Of a stretch of DNA of 64,000 bases, positions 1 through 7,627 are shown in pieces (position 1 is the first letter of the stretch; every line of letters begins with the position of its first letter). The notes beneath the pieces were generated by a model, which saw nothing but the letters and a program-made list of their open reading frames with translations, made no database searches and was not told the DNA's origin. The translations under genes were made by a program, and so were the position numbers. The DNA is taken from positions 186,001 through 250,000 of the forward strand of contig WNDS01000001.1 of assembly GCA_009912235.1 (NCBI GenBank). Reading direction: 5' to 3'. Source of the DNA: Stenotrophomonas maltophilia (GTDB lineage Bacteria; Pseudomonadota; Gammaproteobacteria; Xanthomonadales; Xanthomonadaceae).

Positions 1-74
1 CCAGTGCATTGACGTGTGCACGGCGCTGCATCCGCCATCGCCCGCACGCGGCACGCAACGCGGTGCTGCGCAGA

Positions 75-100
75 TGACAGTCATGTCACAAATCTGTTGT
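75..100 (+). promoter_or_regulatory. Candidate Pho box upstream of the TpsB operon
   Basis: Positions 83-100 read ATGTCACAAATCTGTTGT. I count 14 of 18 matches to the classical PhoB box (two CTGTCAT-like 7-mers separated by AAAT). The box lies about 75 bases before the first gene of the operon, a suitable promoter position. Overlapping it at 75-88 is an inverted repeat, TGACA-GTCA-TGTCA. The P. aeruginosa pdt locus, which has a similar gene order, is known to be phosphate-starvation induced, so PhoB control is a reasonable inference. I see no strong -10 element, and the match was made by eye. Confidence 0.55.
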
Positions 101-176
101 CGGCTTTGACGCGCTGTGCACGTCCTGTTGGTAGATCCACGCGCCGCACCTTCGCCTTCACTTTCGATACGACGCG

Positions 177-1838
177 ATGCCCTCGATGACCTCTGTACAG
201 CGCGATACCTTCTTCCCACTGCCGCAGCGCCAGCGCCTGGCCTGCGCGGTGCTGCTGGCCCTGCTTCCGCTGGCTGCCGGCGCACAGCAGGCGGCACCGG
301 CACCGGTGGAGGCCGCGCAGGATGCCGGCGTGAAGACGGTCACCATCAACGAGTACATCGTGCGTGGCAACACGGTGCTGGATGCGCGGCAGATCGAGCA
401 GGCGGTTGAACCCTACCTTGGCCCGGGCCGCACCCTGGCCGATGTAGAGAAAGCGCGCGATGCGGTCAACGCGCTGTACCAGCAGGCCGGCTACCAGTCG
501 GTCTATGTCGATCTTCCCGAACAGCAGGTCAGCGGCTGCGTGGTGCTGCTGAAGGTGCAGCAGACGCCGATCGGCCGGCTGCGCGTGGTGGGTGCCGCCT
601 ATGATTCGCCCGCGCGCATCCGCGAACAGGTGCCGTCGCTAGCGGAAGGCGAGGTGCCCGATTTCGATGCAGCACAGGCCGAGCTGGGCGCGCTCAACCA
701 GGGCGGCCGCCGCCAGGTGCTGCCGCTCGTGCGCGAAGGTGCGATGCCCGGCACGATGGACGTGGACCTGCAGGTGGATGACCGTTCGCCGTGGCGCGCC
801 AGCGCCGCCGTGAACAACGACCACAGCGCCGATACCGAGAAACTGCGCCTGAGCGCCTCGCTGGCACATGAGAACCTGTGGCAGCGTGGGCACAGCGCCA
901 ACATCGGCGTGTACCTTGCGCCGGAGGACACCAAGCAGGCCAAGGTGTTCTCGGCCGGGTACACCGCACCGTTCGCCGGCACGCCGTGGAGCATCGAGGC
1001 GTCCGGCTATATCTCCGACAGCCGCGTGCTGAACGCAGGCGGGCAGGGCGGGGCAGGCAGTGGCACCAATGTCATCGGCGATGGCCACTCGATCGGGGTC
1101 AAGCTGAATTACCTGCTGCCGAGCAGCACGACCTGGTGGCGGCAGCTCAGCATCGGCGTGGATTTCAAGGACACCCGCGAAGACACCCAGGTGGGCAAGG
1201 ACCGCCTGCTGTCGCCGTTGAAGTACGCGCCGCTGACGCTGGGCTTCGTGGGCGTGCGCCAGGGCGCCAGTGACCAGACCAGCATCAGCACCTCGCTGGT
1301 GGCCGGTACCCGGCGCCTGCTCGGCTACGGAAGCGGTGGCGATGATTTCTTCCAGAAGCGCTACTGGGCCGATCCCAGCTTCGTGGCGTTCAAGGCCGAT
1401 GTGTCCAACACCCATACCTTCGACAGCGACTGGCAGTGGTACGCACGCGCGGCGCTGCAGGTGACCGACGCGCCGCTGGTGTCGGCCGAACAGTTCGCCG
1501 CCGGTGGCATGTACACCGTGCGTGGCTATCTCTCGGCCGAGGCCATCGGCGATTACGGCGGCCTGGCCAACCTGGAATGGCGCACCCCGGCGTGGTCGCT
1601 GTGGTCGGGCAGCGACCTGCGGCTGTACACCTTCGCCGACGCCGCCTACCTGCGCCTGCGCCGCCCGCTGCCGGAACAGACCAGCAAGTACAACCTGGCG
1701 CCACTGGGCATCGGTGCCCAGCTGCGCCTGGGCGAACACCTGCAGCTGCGGCTGGATTACGCCTGGCCCTACAGCGATGGCCCGGTGACGCCCAGGGACG
1801 ACAAGCGCCTGCATTTCAACATCAGTACCAGCTACTGA
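177..1838 (+). CDS. TpsB-type outer-membrane transporter (ShlB/FhaC/HecB family)
   Basis: This is an outer-membrane pore of two-partner secretion (type Vb) that exports a large TpsA partner. A signal peptide spans about residues 1-37, ending after AGA. A POTRA domain follows at about 53-131, then a second POTRA-like segment to about 205. The rest is a beta-barrel ending in an aromatic residue (STSY). The conserved loop-6 motif VRGY is at residues 448-451. Length (553 aa) is normal for the family. No TpsA gene is in the window; it may lie upstream of base 1 or elsewhere. The next gene starts 59 bases downstream, so this gene heads the TonB/ExbB/ExbD operon. The start at 177 gives a clean signal peptide, although a second Met follows at residue 4. 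Confidence 0.88.
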   Translation: MPSMTSVQRDTFFPLPQRQRLACAVLLALLPLAAGAQQAAPAPVEAAQDAGVKTVTINEYIVRGNTVLDARQIEQAVEPYLGPGRTLADVEKARDAVNALYQQAGYQSVYVDLPEQQVSGCVVLLKVQQTPIGRLRVVGAAYDSPARIREQVPSLAEGEVPDFDAAQAELGALNQGGRRQVLPLVREGAMPGTMDVDLQVDDRSPWRASAAVNNDHSADTEKLRLSASLAHENLWQRGHSANIGVYLAPEDTKQAKVFSAGYTAPFAGTPWSIEASGYISDSRVLNAGGQGGAGSGTNVIGDGHSIGVKLNYLLPSSTTWWRQLSIGVDFKDTREDTQVGKDRLLSPLKYAPLTLGFVGVRQGASDQTSISTSLVAGTRRLLGYGSGGDDFFQKRYWADPSFVAFKADVSNTHTFDSDWQWYARAALQVTDAPLVSAEQFAAGGMYTVRGYLSAEAIGDYGGLANLEWRTPAWSLWSGSDLRLYTFADAAYLRLRRPLPEQTSKYNLAPLGIGAQLRLGEHLQLRLDYAWPYSDGPVTPRDDKRLHFNISTSY

Positions 1839-1897
1839 TCCCTCGACCCCTTTCGCATCGACCCCCTTCGAACGTGCGTATTCCGGAGACCCCTCGC

Positions 1898-3658
1898 ATG
1901 GACCGTTTGCTTTCCCGACTGCTGTTGCTGTTGCTGGCGATGAGCGCCCTGCCGGCGTTCGCAGCCGACGCCGGCTGGTGGCAGGCCGAATGGCAGTACC
2001 GCAAGCCGATCACCATCGATGTCGGCCCGCAGGGCGCCGGCCTGGCCGCCGACCCGGGCCGTACGCCGGTGCTGCTGCGCCTGCATACCGGCAACTTCGG
2101 CTTCGATGGCGTGCAGGATACCGGCAACGACCTGCGCTTCATCTCCGCCGATGGCCGTACCGTGCTGGCGCACCAGATCGAACAGTTCGACTCGCTGCTG
2201 GGCATCGCGCTGGTCTGGGTGGACGTGCCGAATCTGTCGGCCACCGCGCCGCAGACGGTGTGGATGTATTACGGCAACAGCCAGCAGGTGTTCGACCCGG
2301 ACTACACGCTGGTCTACCACTTCGCCGATGCCAATGCCCCGGCGCGTGACACCACCGCCTACGGCAACAACGCCGGTGCCGTGGTGCCGCCGGCCGAAGG
2401 CGCGGTGATCGGGCGCGGCGTGCAGCTGGGCGCTGGCCCGCTGCCGCTGCCGGCCAGTGCGTCGCTGGCCCAGCAGGCCGGTGCGCCGTTCACCTTCTCG
2501 GCATGGATCAAGCCGGGCACGCAGAGCGCTGCGCACGCCCTGTATGCGCGCCGCGATGGCGCCGCCGAACTGGTCATCGGCATCGCCGACCGCGCGCCGT
2601 TCGTGCAGGTCAACGGCCAGCGCAACGCGCCGGCACAGCCCATTCCCGAAGGGCAGTGAGCGCACCTGGCGGTGGTAACCGACAAAGGCAGCGTGCAGCT
2701 GCTGCTGAACGGCCGGCCGCTGGCACAGCTGGCCGCGGCACTGCCGGCGCTGACCAGCGCGGCGGTGGTGGGTGCCGATGCCCCGGGCGCGGTGCAGCCG
2801 CTGGCGGCCTTCGACGGCGCACTGGACGAACTGCGCCTGTCCAAGGTGGCCCGCGCACCGGCCCTGCTGCAGGCCGATGCGGTGTCCCAGGGCGCCGACT
2901 CGCGCATGATCAGCTACGGCGCCGACGAACAGTCCGTCGGACAGAGCCACTTCGGCTTCATCCTCAAGGCGATGCCGTTCGACGCCTGGGTGGTGGTGGC
3001 CATCCTCGGCCTGATGATGCTGATGTCCTGGGCCATCATGATCGCCAAGAGCCGCCACTTCGGCCGCACCAGCAAGGCCAATGCGGTGTTCACCGAGACC
3101 TTCGGCAAGCTGGCCGGCGTGCCGCTGCGCACCCTGGCCGACATGGACCGCCAGGGCAAGTCGCCCACCGCCATGCATCCGGGTTCGCTGTGGCGCATCT
3201 ACCAGGTGGCCATCGATGAAATGCAGCAGCGCCGCCAGCGCGATGGCAACAGCGGCTACCTGGGCGCGGCCACCATCGCCGCCATCCGTGCCTCGATGGA
3301 CGCGGTGATGGTGCGCGAGCAGGAAGCGATGTCCAAGCGCATGAACTGGCTGTCCACCACCATTGAAGGCGCGCCGTACGTGGGCCTGTTCGGCACGGTC
3401 ATCGGCATCATGCTGGTGTTCGTGGTGGCCGCGATGGCCGGTGCGGTGGACATCAACTCGGTGGCACCGGGCATGGCCGCCGCGCTGCTGTGTACCGCTG
3501 CCGGCCTGGGCGTGGCCATCCCCGCACTGTTCGGCTACAACTACCTGGGCGCGCGTGCCGAAGCGATCGGCGCGGACATGGCGGTGTTCATCGACGAGTT
3601 CGCCGCGCGCCTGGCCGAAGAGCAGGACCTGCGCGCCGGCGCGCCGGTGCAGGGCTGA
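1898..3658 (+). pseudogene. DUF2341/LamG-ExbB fusion (MotA/TolQ/ExbB proton channel), interrupted by TGA
   Basis: The reading frame codes for about 586 residues. A signal peptide (about 1-23) leads into a DUF2341 domain (about 30-150) and a LamG/concanavalin-like segment (about 150-325). After these comes an ExbB/TolQ proton-channel unit with three membrane helices, including the conserved GLFGTVIGIM stretch. The channel powers TonB through the proton gradient; the large periplasmic lectin-like part is an unusual addition. A TGA at 2657-2659 splits the frame in the LamG part. Reading resumes in the same frame with AHLAVV, where LamG domains normally have W-x-H-x-A, so TGG has probably become TGA. 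It lies between TpsB and ExbD. The RBS CCGGAG precedes the ATG. It may be a real nonsense mutation or a sequencing error. Confidence 0.82.
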
Positions 3659-3667
3659 GCTGCCGCC

Positions 3668-4081
3668 ATGGCCCAGAAGGCGAAATTCGGCATCAAGAAG
3701 CGCGAGAAGGGCATCAATGTCACGCCCTTCGTCGATGTGCTGCTGGTGGTGCTGGTGATCTTCATCCTCACCAGCAACGCCAGCATTCCCGGCATCCAGG
3801 TGAACCTGCCCAAGGCCAGCAACAGCGTGGCGCTGGAAAAGCCACAGACCAAGGCCATCACCATCGACAACAACGGCCAGGTGTTCCTGGACGCGTACCC
3901 GGTCAGCATGTCCGAGCTGGAAGACCGGCTGCGCACGCAGCGGGCCGCCACGCCGGATTTCCCGGTGATCGTGCGCGGCGATGCGCAGGTGCAGTACGCG
4001 CGCGTGGTGGAAGTGCTGGACCTCCTGCGCCGGCTGGAGCTGGCCCAGGTCGGCCTGGTCACCGGCAAGGCGCAGGGCTGA
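3668..4081 (+). CDS. exbD: ExbD/TolR-family biopolymer transport protein
   Basis: This 137-residue inner-membrane protein forms the proton-translocating motor together with the ExbB-like protein encoded just upstream (9-base gap). One membrane helix lies at about residues 18-38. It carries the family motif INVTPFVDVLLVVLVIF, whose aspartate is the protonatable residue essential in ExbD and TolR. A periplasmic domain with the usual NGQVFLD and VIVRGDAQVQY stretches follows. Its neighbours are the ExbB-like gene before it and TonB three bases after its stop, so the energy-transducing complex is encoded complete within this operon. Confidence 0.93.
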   Translation: MAQKAKFGIKKREKGINVTPFVDVLLVVLVIFILTSNASIPGIQVNLPKASNSVALEKPQTKAITIDNNGQVFLDAYPVSMSELEDRLRTQRAATPDFPVIVRGDAQVQYARVVEVLDLLRRLELAQVGLVTGKAQG

Positions 4082-4084
4082 GGC

Positions 4085-4753
4085 ATGGCTGGCCCGCGCC
4101 CGATCCGTCCGCTGCTGGTGACCATCGGCCTGGTGGCAGCTGCGCTGCTGGTGCTGGGCATCGCCCTGTGGTGGCTGCTGTTCAAGGACACCGCCAGCAC
4201 CAAGCGGCAGGTGACCCCGCCGCCGATGCTGAGCCTGCCCCCACCGCCGCCGCCACCGCCACCGCCGCCGGAGAAGCCGCCGGAACCGGAAACGCCGGAG
4301 GAGACCGTGCCGGACCCGCAGCCGACCGAGGAACCGACCCCGGCCGAAGAGCCCACGCCCACCCCGCAGAGCGACCCGGTGACGATGGATGCGCAGGGCC
4401 AGGCCGGCTCGGACAGCTTCGGCATCCAGTCCGGCAGCGGCGGGGGCAGCGCCGGTGTCGGGCGCGGCGGCGGCAACGCCGCCTACGGCCGCTACCTCGG
4501 GTATGTGATGCAGCAGGCGATCGCCCGCGACCCGCGCCTGCGCCGGCTGGCCTTCCAGCTGCAGATCAATGTGTGGCTGGAACCCGACGGCCGCCTGAGC
4601 CGGGTGGAACTGCTGCGTGGCAGCGGTAACGACGAGGCCGACGCGGCGGTGCTGGAGGCCCTGCGCCAGCTTGGCCGTGTCGACCAGCCGCCACCGCCCA
4701 CCCAGGAATTCCCGGCCCGCGTGCTGGTGCAGGGCCGCCACCCCGGCGCCTGA
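4085..4753 (+). CDS. TonB-family energy transducer
   Basis: The 222-residue protein has one N-terminal membrane helix (about 12-34) and a long proline-rich spacer (about 45-100) with a run of ten prolines followed by PEKPPEPETPEE. A Gly/Ser linker leads to a C-terminal TonB domain (about 135-222), recognisable by LQINVWLEPDGRLSRVELLRGSG followed by a conserved helix. It links the ExbB/ExbD motor to an outer-membrane partner. Since it is embedded with TpsB and a porin rather than a classical receptor, its partner is not obvious. It overlaps nothing and starts three bases after exbD. Confidence 0.9.
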   Translation: MAGPRPIRPLLVTIGLVAAALLVLGIALWWLLFKDTASTKRQVTPPPMLSLPPPPPPPPPPPEKPPEPETPEETVPDPQPTEEPTPAEEPTPTPQSDPVTMDAQGQAGSDSFGIQSGSGGGSAGVGRGGGNAAYGRYLGYVMQQAIARDPRLRRLAFQLQINVWLEPDGRLSRVELLRGSGNDEADAAVLEALRQLGRVDQPPPPTQEFPARVLVQGRHPGA

Positions 4754-4792
4754 TGCAGTGAACCCCAAGACCTTCTTCCTGTCGCGAGAACG

Positions 4793-6544
4793 ATGATGAA
4801 CAACCCACTCCGCGCCCGACCCGTCACGTTGCGCCAGCAGGCGCCGCGCGCCCTGCTGTGCTGCGCCGTGCTGCTGGGCCTGGCCGTACCGGCCGGCGCC
4901 ATGGCCGCCGAAACCACCATGGTCAAGCTGATCAAGGGCCTGATCGCCAGCGGTGCGCTGAAGCCCGCCGATGGCCAGGCCCTGCTGGTGCAGGCCGAGG
5001 CTGAAGCCGCCGCCGCCCAGCGCGTGGCCGCCGGTACCAGCACGCCGGCCGCCAGCAGCGGCGGCATCGCGCTGGAGCCGGGCGATGTGCGCGTGCCGTA
5101 TGTCTCGCAGAGCGTGCGCGATGGCATCCGCGATGAAGTGCGCCAGCAGGTGATGGCGCAGGCGCGGCAGGAAGGTTGGGCGGCGCCGAATGAAGTGCCG
5201 GACTGGACCCGGCGCATCACCGTCAGCGGTGACATGCGCGTGCGCAGCGAGTCGCGCTTCTATTCGGAAAGCAACAGCCCGGAAGCGCCGAACTGGTCGG
5301 CGGTCAACGCCGGCAACGGCTTTGACACCAACACCAACACCAACCTGGCGCTGCCGCCGCTGCTCAATACCCGCCAGGACCGCCGCAACCTGTGGCGCAT
5401 CCGCGCCCGGCTCGGCATCGATGCCGCCATCAGCGACCGGGTGCACGCCGGTGTGCGCCTGGCCAGCGGCAGCAGCAACGGCCCGGTGTCCACCACCGAA
5501 CAGCTCGGTGGCGGCCTGAGCAAGAAGGATCTGTGGCTGGACCAGGCGTGGCTGTCCTACCGCCCGGCCGACTGGATCACGCCGAAGGGCGGCCGCTTCG
5601 GCAATCCGTTCTGGTCCAGCGACATGCTGTTCTCCAACGACCTGAACTTCGATGGCCTGGCCGCCAACCTGAAGTATGGCTTCAGCGGCGGCGATCTCAC
5701 CCTGTACGGCAACCTCGCGGTGGTGCCGCTGGAATACGTGTCCGACAACGGGCCCAGCCAGAGCCTGGTGAAGACCCCGAACGAGAACAAGTGGCTGTCC
5801 GGCGCGCAGCTGGGCCTGAACTGGAACATGGACGAGCGCAACACCCTGCGTGCCGCCGTGGCCTATTACGATTTCAAGAACATCAGCGGCAAGCTGTCCT
5901 CGCCGTGCGCCCTGTACGCGCGTGACACCGCCTGCGATACCGACTGGACGCGGCCGGCCTTCATGCAGAAGGGCAACAGCCTGATGCTGATCCGCAACAT
6001 CGCGCTGAACCCGCTGGATCCGGCCGGCACGCCCACCCCGCAGTACGTGGGCCTGGCCGCGGCGTTCCGCCTGGCCAACCTCAACCTGCGCTGGGACACC
6101 GCCCTGGCCGACAGCATCGGGCTGCGCCTGGAAGCGGACTACATCCGCAACCTGGCCTACGACAAGGAGGCCATGTTCCAGCGCGCCAACAATGCCATCG
6201 TCATCAACTTCGGGGCCGGTGGCGAAGCAACGGCAGCCAGCTTCCGCAGCGGCGATACCGCGTGGATGCTGCAAGCCACCTTTGGCGCCGTGGACCTGAA
6301 GGAGAAGGGGCAGTGGCAGGCGCTGCTGGGCTACAAGCGGATCGAAGCCGATGCGCTGCCCGATGCCTACAACGATCCCAACTTCCACCTGGACGGCACC
6401 AATGCGCGCGGCTACTACGTGGGCGGTGCCTATGCGCTGGACCGCCGCAGCTGGATCAGCGGCAAGTGGATGTCGGCCAAGGAAGTGTCCGGCCCGCCGC
6501 TGTCCATCGATGTGTTCCAGCTTGAATTCAACACCGGCTTCTGA
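4793..6544 (+). CDS. Putative porin with N-terminal coiled-coil
   Basis: The gene encodes 583 residues with a signal peptide ending at about residue 38 (AMA-AE). A short helical segment containing KLIKGLIASGALKPADGQAL follows, then an acidic/alanine helix. The remaining ~400 residues show alternating amphipathic strands and end in FNTGF, typical of an outer-membrane barrel. It belongs to the family usually labelled putative porin. In this operon it sits after TonB, and the counterpart gene is also present in pdt-like loci. The substrate is unknown; because of the Pho box, uptake of a phosphate-containing compound is possible but only inferred. Start choice is between the two adjacent Met codons at 4793 and 4796. 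Confidence 0.8.
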   Translation: MMNNPLRARPVTLRQQAPRALLCCAVLLGLAVPAGAMAAETTMVKLIKGLIASGALKPADGQALLVQAEAEAAAAQRVAAGTSTPAASSGGIALEPGDVRVPYVSQSVRDGIRDEVRQQVMAQARQEGWAAPNEVPDWTRRITVSGDMRVRSESRFYSESNSPEAPNWSAVNAGNGFDTNTNTNLALPPLLNTRQDRRNLWRIRARLGIDAAISDRVHAGVRLASGSSNGPVSTTEQLGGGLSKKDLWLDQAWLSYRPADWITPKGGRFGNPFWSSDMLFSNDLNFDGLAANLKYGFSGGDLTLYGNLAVVPLEYVSDNGPSQSLVKTPNENKWLSGAQLGLNWNMDERNTLRAAVAYYDFKNISGKLSSPCALYARDTACDTDWTRPAFMQKGNSLMLIRNIALNPLDPAGTPTPQYVGLAAAFRLANLNLRWDTALADSIGLRLEADYIRNLAYDKEAMFQRANNAIVINFGAGGEATAASFRSGDTAWMLQATFGAVDLKEKGQWQALLGYKRIEADALPDAYNDPNFHLDGTNARGYYVGGAYALDRRSWISGKWMSAKEVSGPPLSIDVFQLEFNTGF

Positions 6545-6555
6545 GGGCTGACGCC

Positions 6556-7275
6556 ATGCCATCGTCGAACATCGCCTGCCTGACGCCTGCGCGCCTGCTG
6601 CTGGCCAGCCTGCTGCTGGCGGCCACCGGCAGCGCCGCCGCGCAGAACACCGGCAGCCTGGAACAGCGCCTGCGTGCGCAGCTGCAGACCACCACCACCC
6701 AGCTGCAGCAGGCCCAGGCCGAACTGGCCCGGCAGCGCGCACCGGCACCGGCGGTGGCCGCGCCGGCGGCCGACGCCGACGAGGTGCAGCGCCTGAAGCA
6801 GCAGCTGCAGACACTGCAGGCCCGCAGCGGTGGCGGTGAGCAGCAGGCACGCCAGCTGCGCGCCCAGCTGGCCGAACGCGAGCGCCAGCTGCAGCAGCAG
6901 GCCCAGGAGCTGCAGCAGCTGCGCCAGCAGCAGGCCGGCAGCCGCGAGCGCGAGCAGGCACTGGCCAGCCAGGCCGGCAGCCAGCAGGACACGCTGCTGC
7001 AGTGCCAGCAGCGCAACCAGGCGCTGTACGAGATCGGCCAGGACGTACTGAAGGAATACGAATCGCTGGGCGTGGCCGGTGCGCTGCGCCGCCGCCAGCC
7101 GTTCGCCGCGCAGTCGCGCGCACGCTACGAGCAGTGGGCCCAGGCGCAGGGCGACCGCCTCTACCAGAACCGGCTGGGCGCCCGGCCGCTGCCGGCGGCC
7201 ACAGGAAAGGACACCGAGACCACGCACGCAACGGGAGAAAAGGATGAGCCGTCGCAAACTGTTCCAAAGCCCTGA
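6556..7275 (+). CDS. Periplasmic coiled-coil protein of unknown function
   Basis: The protein has 239 residues. A signal peptide (about 1-30, ending ASA/AAA-QN) is followed by a long Gln/Leu/Ala-rich coiled coil (about 33-150). The C-terminal part holds a conserved-looking block (LLQCQQRNQALYEIGQDVLK) and a hydrophilic tail. It starts 11 bases after the porin stop and clearly belongs to the TpsB/TonB operon. I do not recognise a named family. The architecture suggests a periplasmic tether or assembly factor, which is inference only. Its last 32 bases overlap the start of the next gene. Confidence 0.75.
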   Translation: MPSSNIACLTPARLLLASLLLAATGSAAAQNTGSLEQRLRAQLQTTTTQLQQAQAELARQRAPAPAVAAPAADADEVQRLKQQLQTLQARSGGGEQQARQLRAQLAERERQLQQQAQELQQLRQQQAGSREREQALASQAGSQQDTLLQCQQRNQALYEIGQDVLKEYESLGVAGALRRRQPFAAQSRARYEQWAQAQGDRLYQNRLGARPLPAATGKDTETTHATGEKDEPSQTVPKP

Positions 7276-7579
7276 CCCGGACCACAGCCCGCTGGGCCAG
7301 GGCCCGGCCTATGTGTCAGTGGAAGGCCTGCGCCAGCACCTGGCCGAATTCCTGCTGTATGCCGGCCGACCGGTGGTGATCATGCGTGGCCGCAGCGAAG
7401 TGGGCTACTTCCTGCCGGCGCGCTGCTGGCGCGAGCGCGACGCCGACCCGCTGGCCGCCGAGGCCACCGAGCAGCTGCTGGACGCGGCCGGCTTCGAACC
7501 CGGCGACATCGCCGAATCGGAGCACGAGTTCGCGCAGATGCGCCAGCGCACGGTGCTGCACGCGCGGCGCAGCGGCTGA
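7244..7579 (+). CDS. Small protein with Phd/YefM antitoxin-like fold signature
   Basis: This 111-residue protein starts at an ATG preceded by AAAAGG and overlaps the previous gene by 32 bases, which implies translational coupling. The segment VSVEGLRQHLAEFLLYAGRPVVIMRGRSEVGYFLPA resembles the N-terminal DNA-binding half of Phd/YefM antitoxins (an S-x-x-x-L-R-x-x-L start, then a beta hairpin with V-V-I-x-R-x-x-x-x-V-x-x-F-x-P). No toxin gene follows; the next gene is on the opposite strand. It could be an orphan antitoxin-like regulator at the end of the TonB operon. The family assignment is a motif impression without a search. Confidence 0.6.
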   Translation: MSRRKLFQSPDPDHSPLGQGPAYVSVEGLRQHLAEFLLYAGRPVVIMRGRSEVGYFLPARCWRERDADPLAAEATEQLLDAAGFEPGDIAESEHEFAQMRQRTVLHARRSG

Positions 7580-7627
7580 GCCACCCTTGCTCCTGCGTGG
7601 ATGGGCAGCCGTACGTGCCGGGGTGAC

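Noticed and set aside
131..142. GTAGATCCACGC near the TpsB gene as a SMAG repeat
   Set aside because: Only the first arm is present, and the matching GCGTGGAT arm is missing. It may be a relic.
1832..7285. Very long open frame of about 1800 codons on the minus strand
   Set aside because: It mirrors the plus-strand TpsB-TonB operon, is low-complexity (Arg, Ala, Gly, His-rich) and has no family motifs. In very GC-rich DNA such antisense frames are common.
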